Assembly (NCBI GenBank): GCA_027320695.1 | Contig: DAHVKW010000002.1 | Coordinates: 14,916-67,273, forward strand | Length of the DNA stretch: 52,358 nt | From: Actinomycetota bacterium | Lineage (GTDB): Bacteria; Actinomycetota; Acidimicrobiia; Acidimicrobiales; Acidimicrobiaceae | Direction: 5' to 3' | Shown here: one piece after another, positions 51,469-52,358 of the stretch | How positions within the stretch are numbered: position 1 is the stretch's first letter | How the letters are laid out: every line of letters starts with the position of its first letter | Notes under the pieces: generated by a model | The model's database searches: none | The model's input: only the letters and a program-made list of their open reading frames with translations | Told to the model about the DNA's origin: nothing | Position numbers and translations under genes: made by a program

Positions 51469-52358
51469 CAGATTTCCTCATTTCCACGCTCATTTCGTGT
51501 GCTATCAACCCTTCGGCTTGTGAAATTGCCGCAACATGCGGAGCCAGCAAATCGATGCCCTGCTGCGTTGCTTCAACAAAGTGGACATGCTTGACGAAAT
51601 CTCCAACCCGTAATGCCGAACCGAAACGTGCCGATCCGTACGTTGGCAGCACATGGCTCGGCCCGGCCACGTAATCTCCAAGGCTTGCCGGGGAATACCT
51701 CCCAAGGAACACTGCTCCGGCATTCTTGACAAGACCGGCCAATTCCTTGCTTGAATCGCAAAGTATCTCCAAATGCTCCGGTGCTATCGCGTTGGAGACT
51801 TCAATCGCCTGGATCCCGTCGCGCACCAAAATCGCGTAGCCACCATCGATCAATGTGGCTTCTATTTCGGTTCTCCGGGGAGAGGCCTTGACCAATTCCT
51901 CCACACTCTCCACCACTTCATCGATCACATCGCTATCCCAGGAGATGAGCCAGGCCAATCCGTTGGGGCCGTGCTCTGCTTGGACCACTACGTCGATCGC
52001 AGCCCAACTCGACGGCGTCGTCGCGTCAGCAACTACGACAACCTCCGAAGGTCCGGCGAATGACGACGGAACCCCAACGTCCTGAGCAACCTCACGCTTT
52101 GCCACAGAGACATAGATATTCCCGGGTCCAACAATAACGTCGGCCCTTTTTACGCTTTGCGTACCATACGCCATTGCGGCGATCGCCTGGGCGCCACCAA
52201 CGCAGTAGAGATGATCTACTCCGGCGATATGCGCCGCGGCAAGGGTGGCGTCATCCACCCTCCCATCTGTGTCGGGAGGGACACACAACACCACGGTCTT
52301 GACACCGGCCACCTTTGCCGGAATAGCCGTCATCAAAACCGATGACGGATAACGGGCT
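51461..52358 (-). CDS. hisD: Histidinol dehydrogenase (partial, 5' end outside the window)
   Basis: Last enzyme of histidine synthesis, oxidising histidinol to histidine with two NAD+. Zinc-site and catalytic motifs are present: VVQAEHGPNG, SNAIAPEHLEI and the late GPSHVLPTYGSARFGSALRV. The ORF track starts at an internal TTG, but the frame stays open to the right edge and upstream codons read ARYPSSV before LMTAIPAKV, matching the family. The N-terminal third of the protein therefore lies beyond the window. Confidence 0.95.
   Translation of the reverse strand, partial: ARYPSSVLMTAIPAKVAGVKTVVLCVPPDTDGRVDDATLAAAHIAGVDHLYCVGGAQAIAAMAYGTQSVKRADVIVGPGNIYVSVAKREVAQDVGVPSSFAGPSEVVVVADATTPSSWAAIDVVVQAEHGPNGLAWLISWDSDVIDEVVESVEELVKASPRRTEIEATLIDGGYAILVRDGIQAIEVSNAIAPEHLEILCDSSKELAGLVKNAGAVFLGRYSPASLGDYVAGPSHVLPTYGSARFGSALRVGDFVKHVHFVEATQQGIDLLAPHVAAISQAEGLIAHEMSVEMRKSDA

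Noticed and set aside
1-52358. CRISPR arrays, insertion sequences, prophage genes or integrases
   Set aside because: No short regularly spaced repeats, transposase motifs or phage genes were seen; the only long repeat is the binding-protein gene duplication.

Overview
The window reads as a chromosomal piece of an actinobacterium of moderate GC content (roughly 50% by eye). The best clue is the minus-strand order pdtaR-type ANTAR regulator, polA, rpsA, coaE, uvrB, the same order as Rv1626-Rv1633 in Mycobacterium tuberculosis. HisA and TrpF occur as separate genes, whereas most high-GC actinobacteria use the bifunctional PriA. With the modest GC content, this suggests a deep-branching actinobacterial lineage; Acidimicrobiia is plausible, but that is inference. 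GTG and TTG starts are common, and several are supported by a good Shine-Dalgarno sequence and a stop/start overlap.

Layout. (1) 154-5568, minus strand: an FAD-linked 2-hydroxyacid dehydrogenase, an aryl-AMP/CoA ligase and an aryl-CoA flavin monooxygenase related to salicylyl-CoA 5-hydroxylase / 2-aminobenzoyl-CoA monooxygenase, plus an unrecognised ORF. (2) 5759-14383, minus: housekeeping genes DUF167, methyltransferase, uvrB, coaE, rpsA, polA and an ANTAR regulator. (3) 14557-18160, plus: a metallo-beta-lactamase hydrolase, then a bicupin protein fused by overlap to an EutA-type reactivase gene. No ethanolamine ammonia-lyase is in view. (4) 18221-23579, minus: a complete multicomponent Rieske dioxygenase operon (alpha, beta, small unknown protein, cis-diol dehydrogenase, ferredoxin, ferredoxin reductase), followed by an IclR regulator. 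A perfect 23-bp palindrome lies just upstream. (5) 24017-28556, minus: two near-identical branched-chain-type solute-binding lipoproteins without permeases, and an OSBS/MLE-type enolase-superfamily enzyme.

(6) 28939-33016, plus: a phosphate ABC transporter in the unusual order pstB-S-C-A. (7) 33017-33796: a GC-rich, strongly folded intergenic stretch and tRNA-Leu(CAA) on the minus strand. (8) 33797-38227, plus: a type II fatty-acid synthesis operon fabD-fabH-fabG-acpP-fabF closed by a strong terminator. The FabD carries an extra C-terminal biotinyl/lipoyl-like domain. (9) 38400-40551, plus: an ABC1/UbiB-family kinase-like protein and a DUF302 protein whose promoter carries a CsoR-like palindrome. 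(10) 40625-52358, minus: a histidine-tryptophan supercluster hisD-C-B-H-A-F-groES-like-hisI-trpE-ygfZ-trpC-F-B-A, mostly with overlapping or abutting genes; hisD runs off the right edge.

Functionally, regions 1, 3, 4 and 5 look like an accessory block for uptake and oxidation of aromatic or related organic acids. The rest is core metabolism. The most unusual items are the cupin-EutA pair, the FabD fusion, the GroES paralog translationally coupled to hisI, the shortened aryl-CoA monooxygenase, and the folded intergenic region beside tRNA-Leu. All calls rest on reading sequence and motifs; no database search was run.
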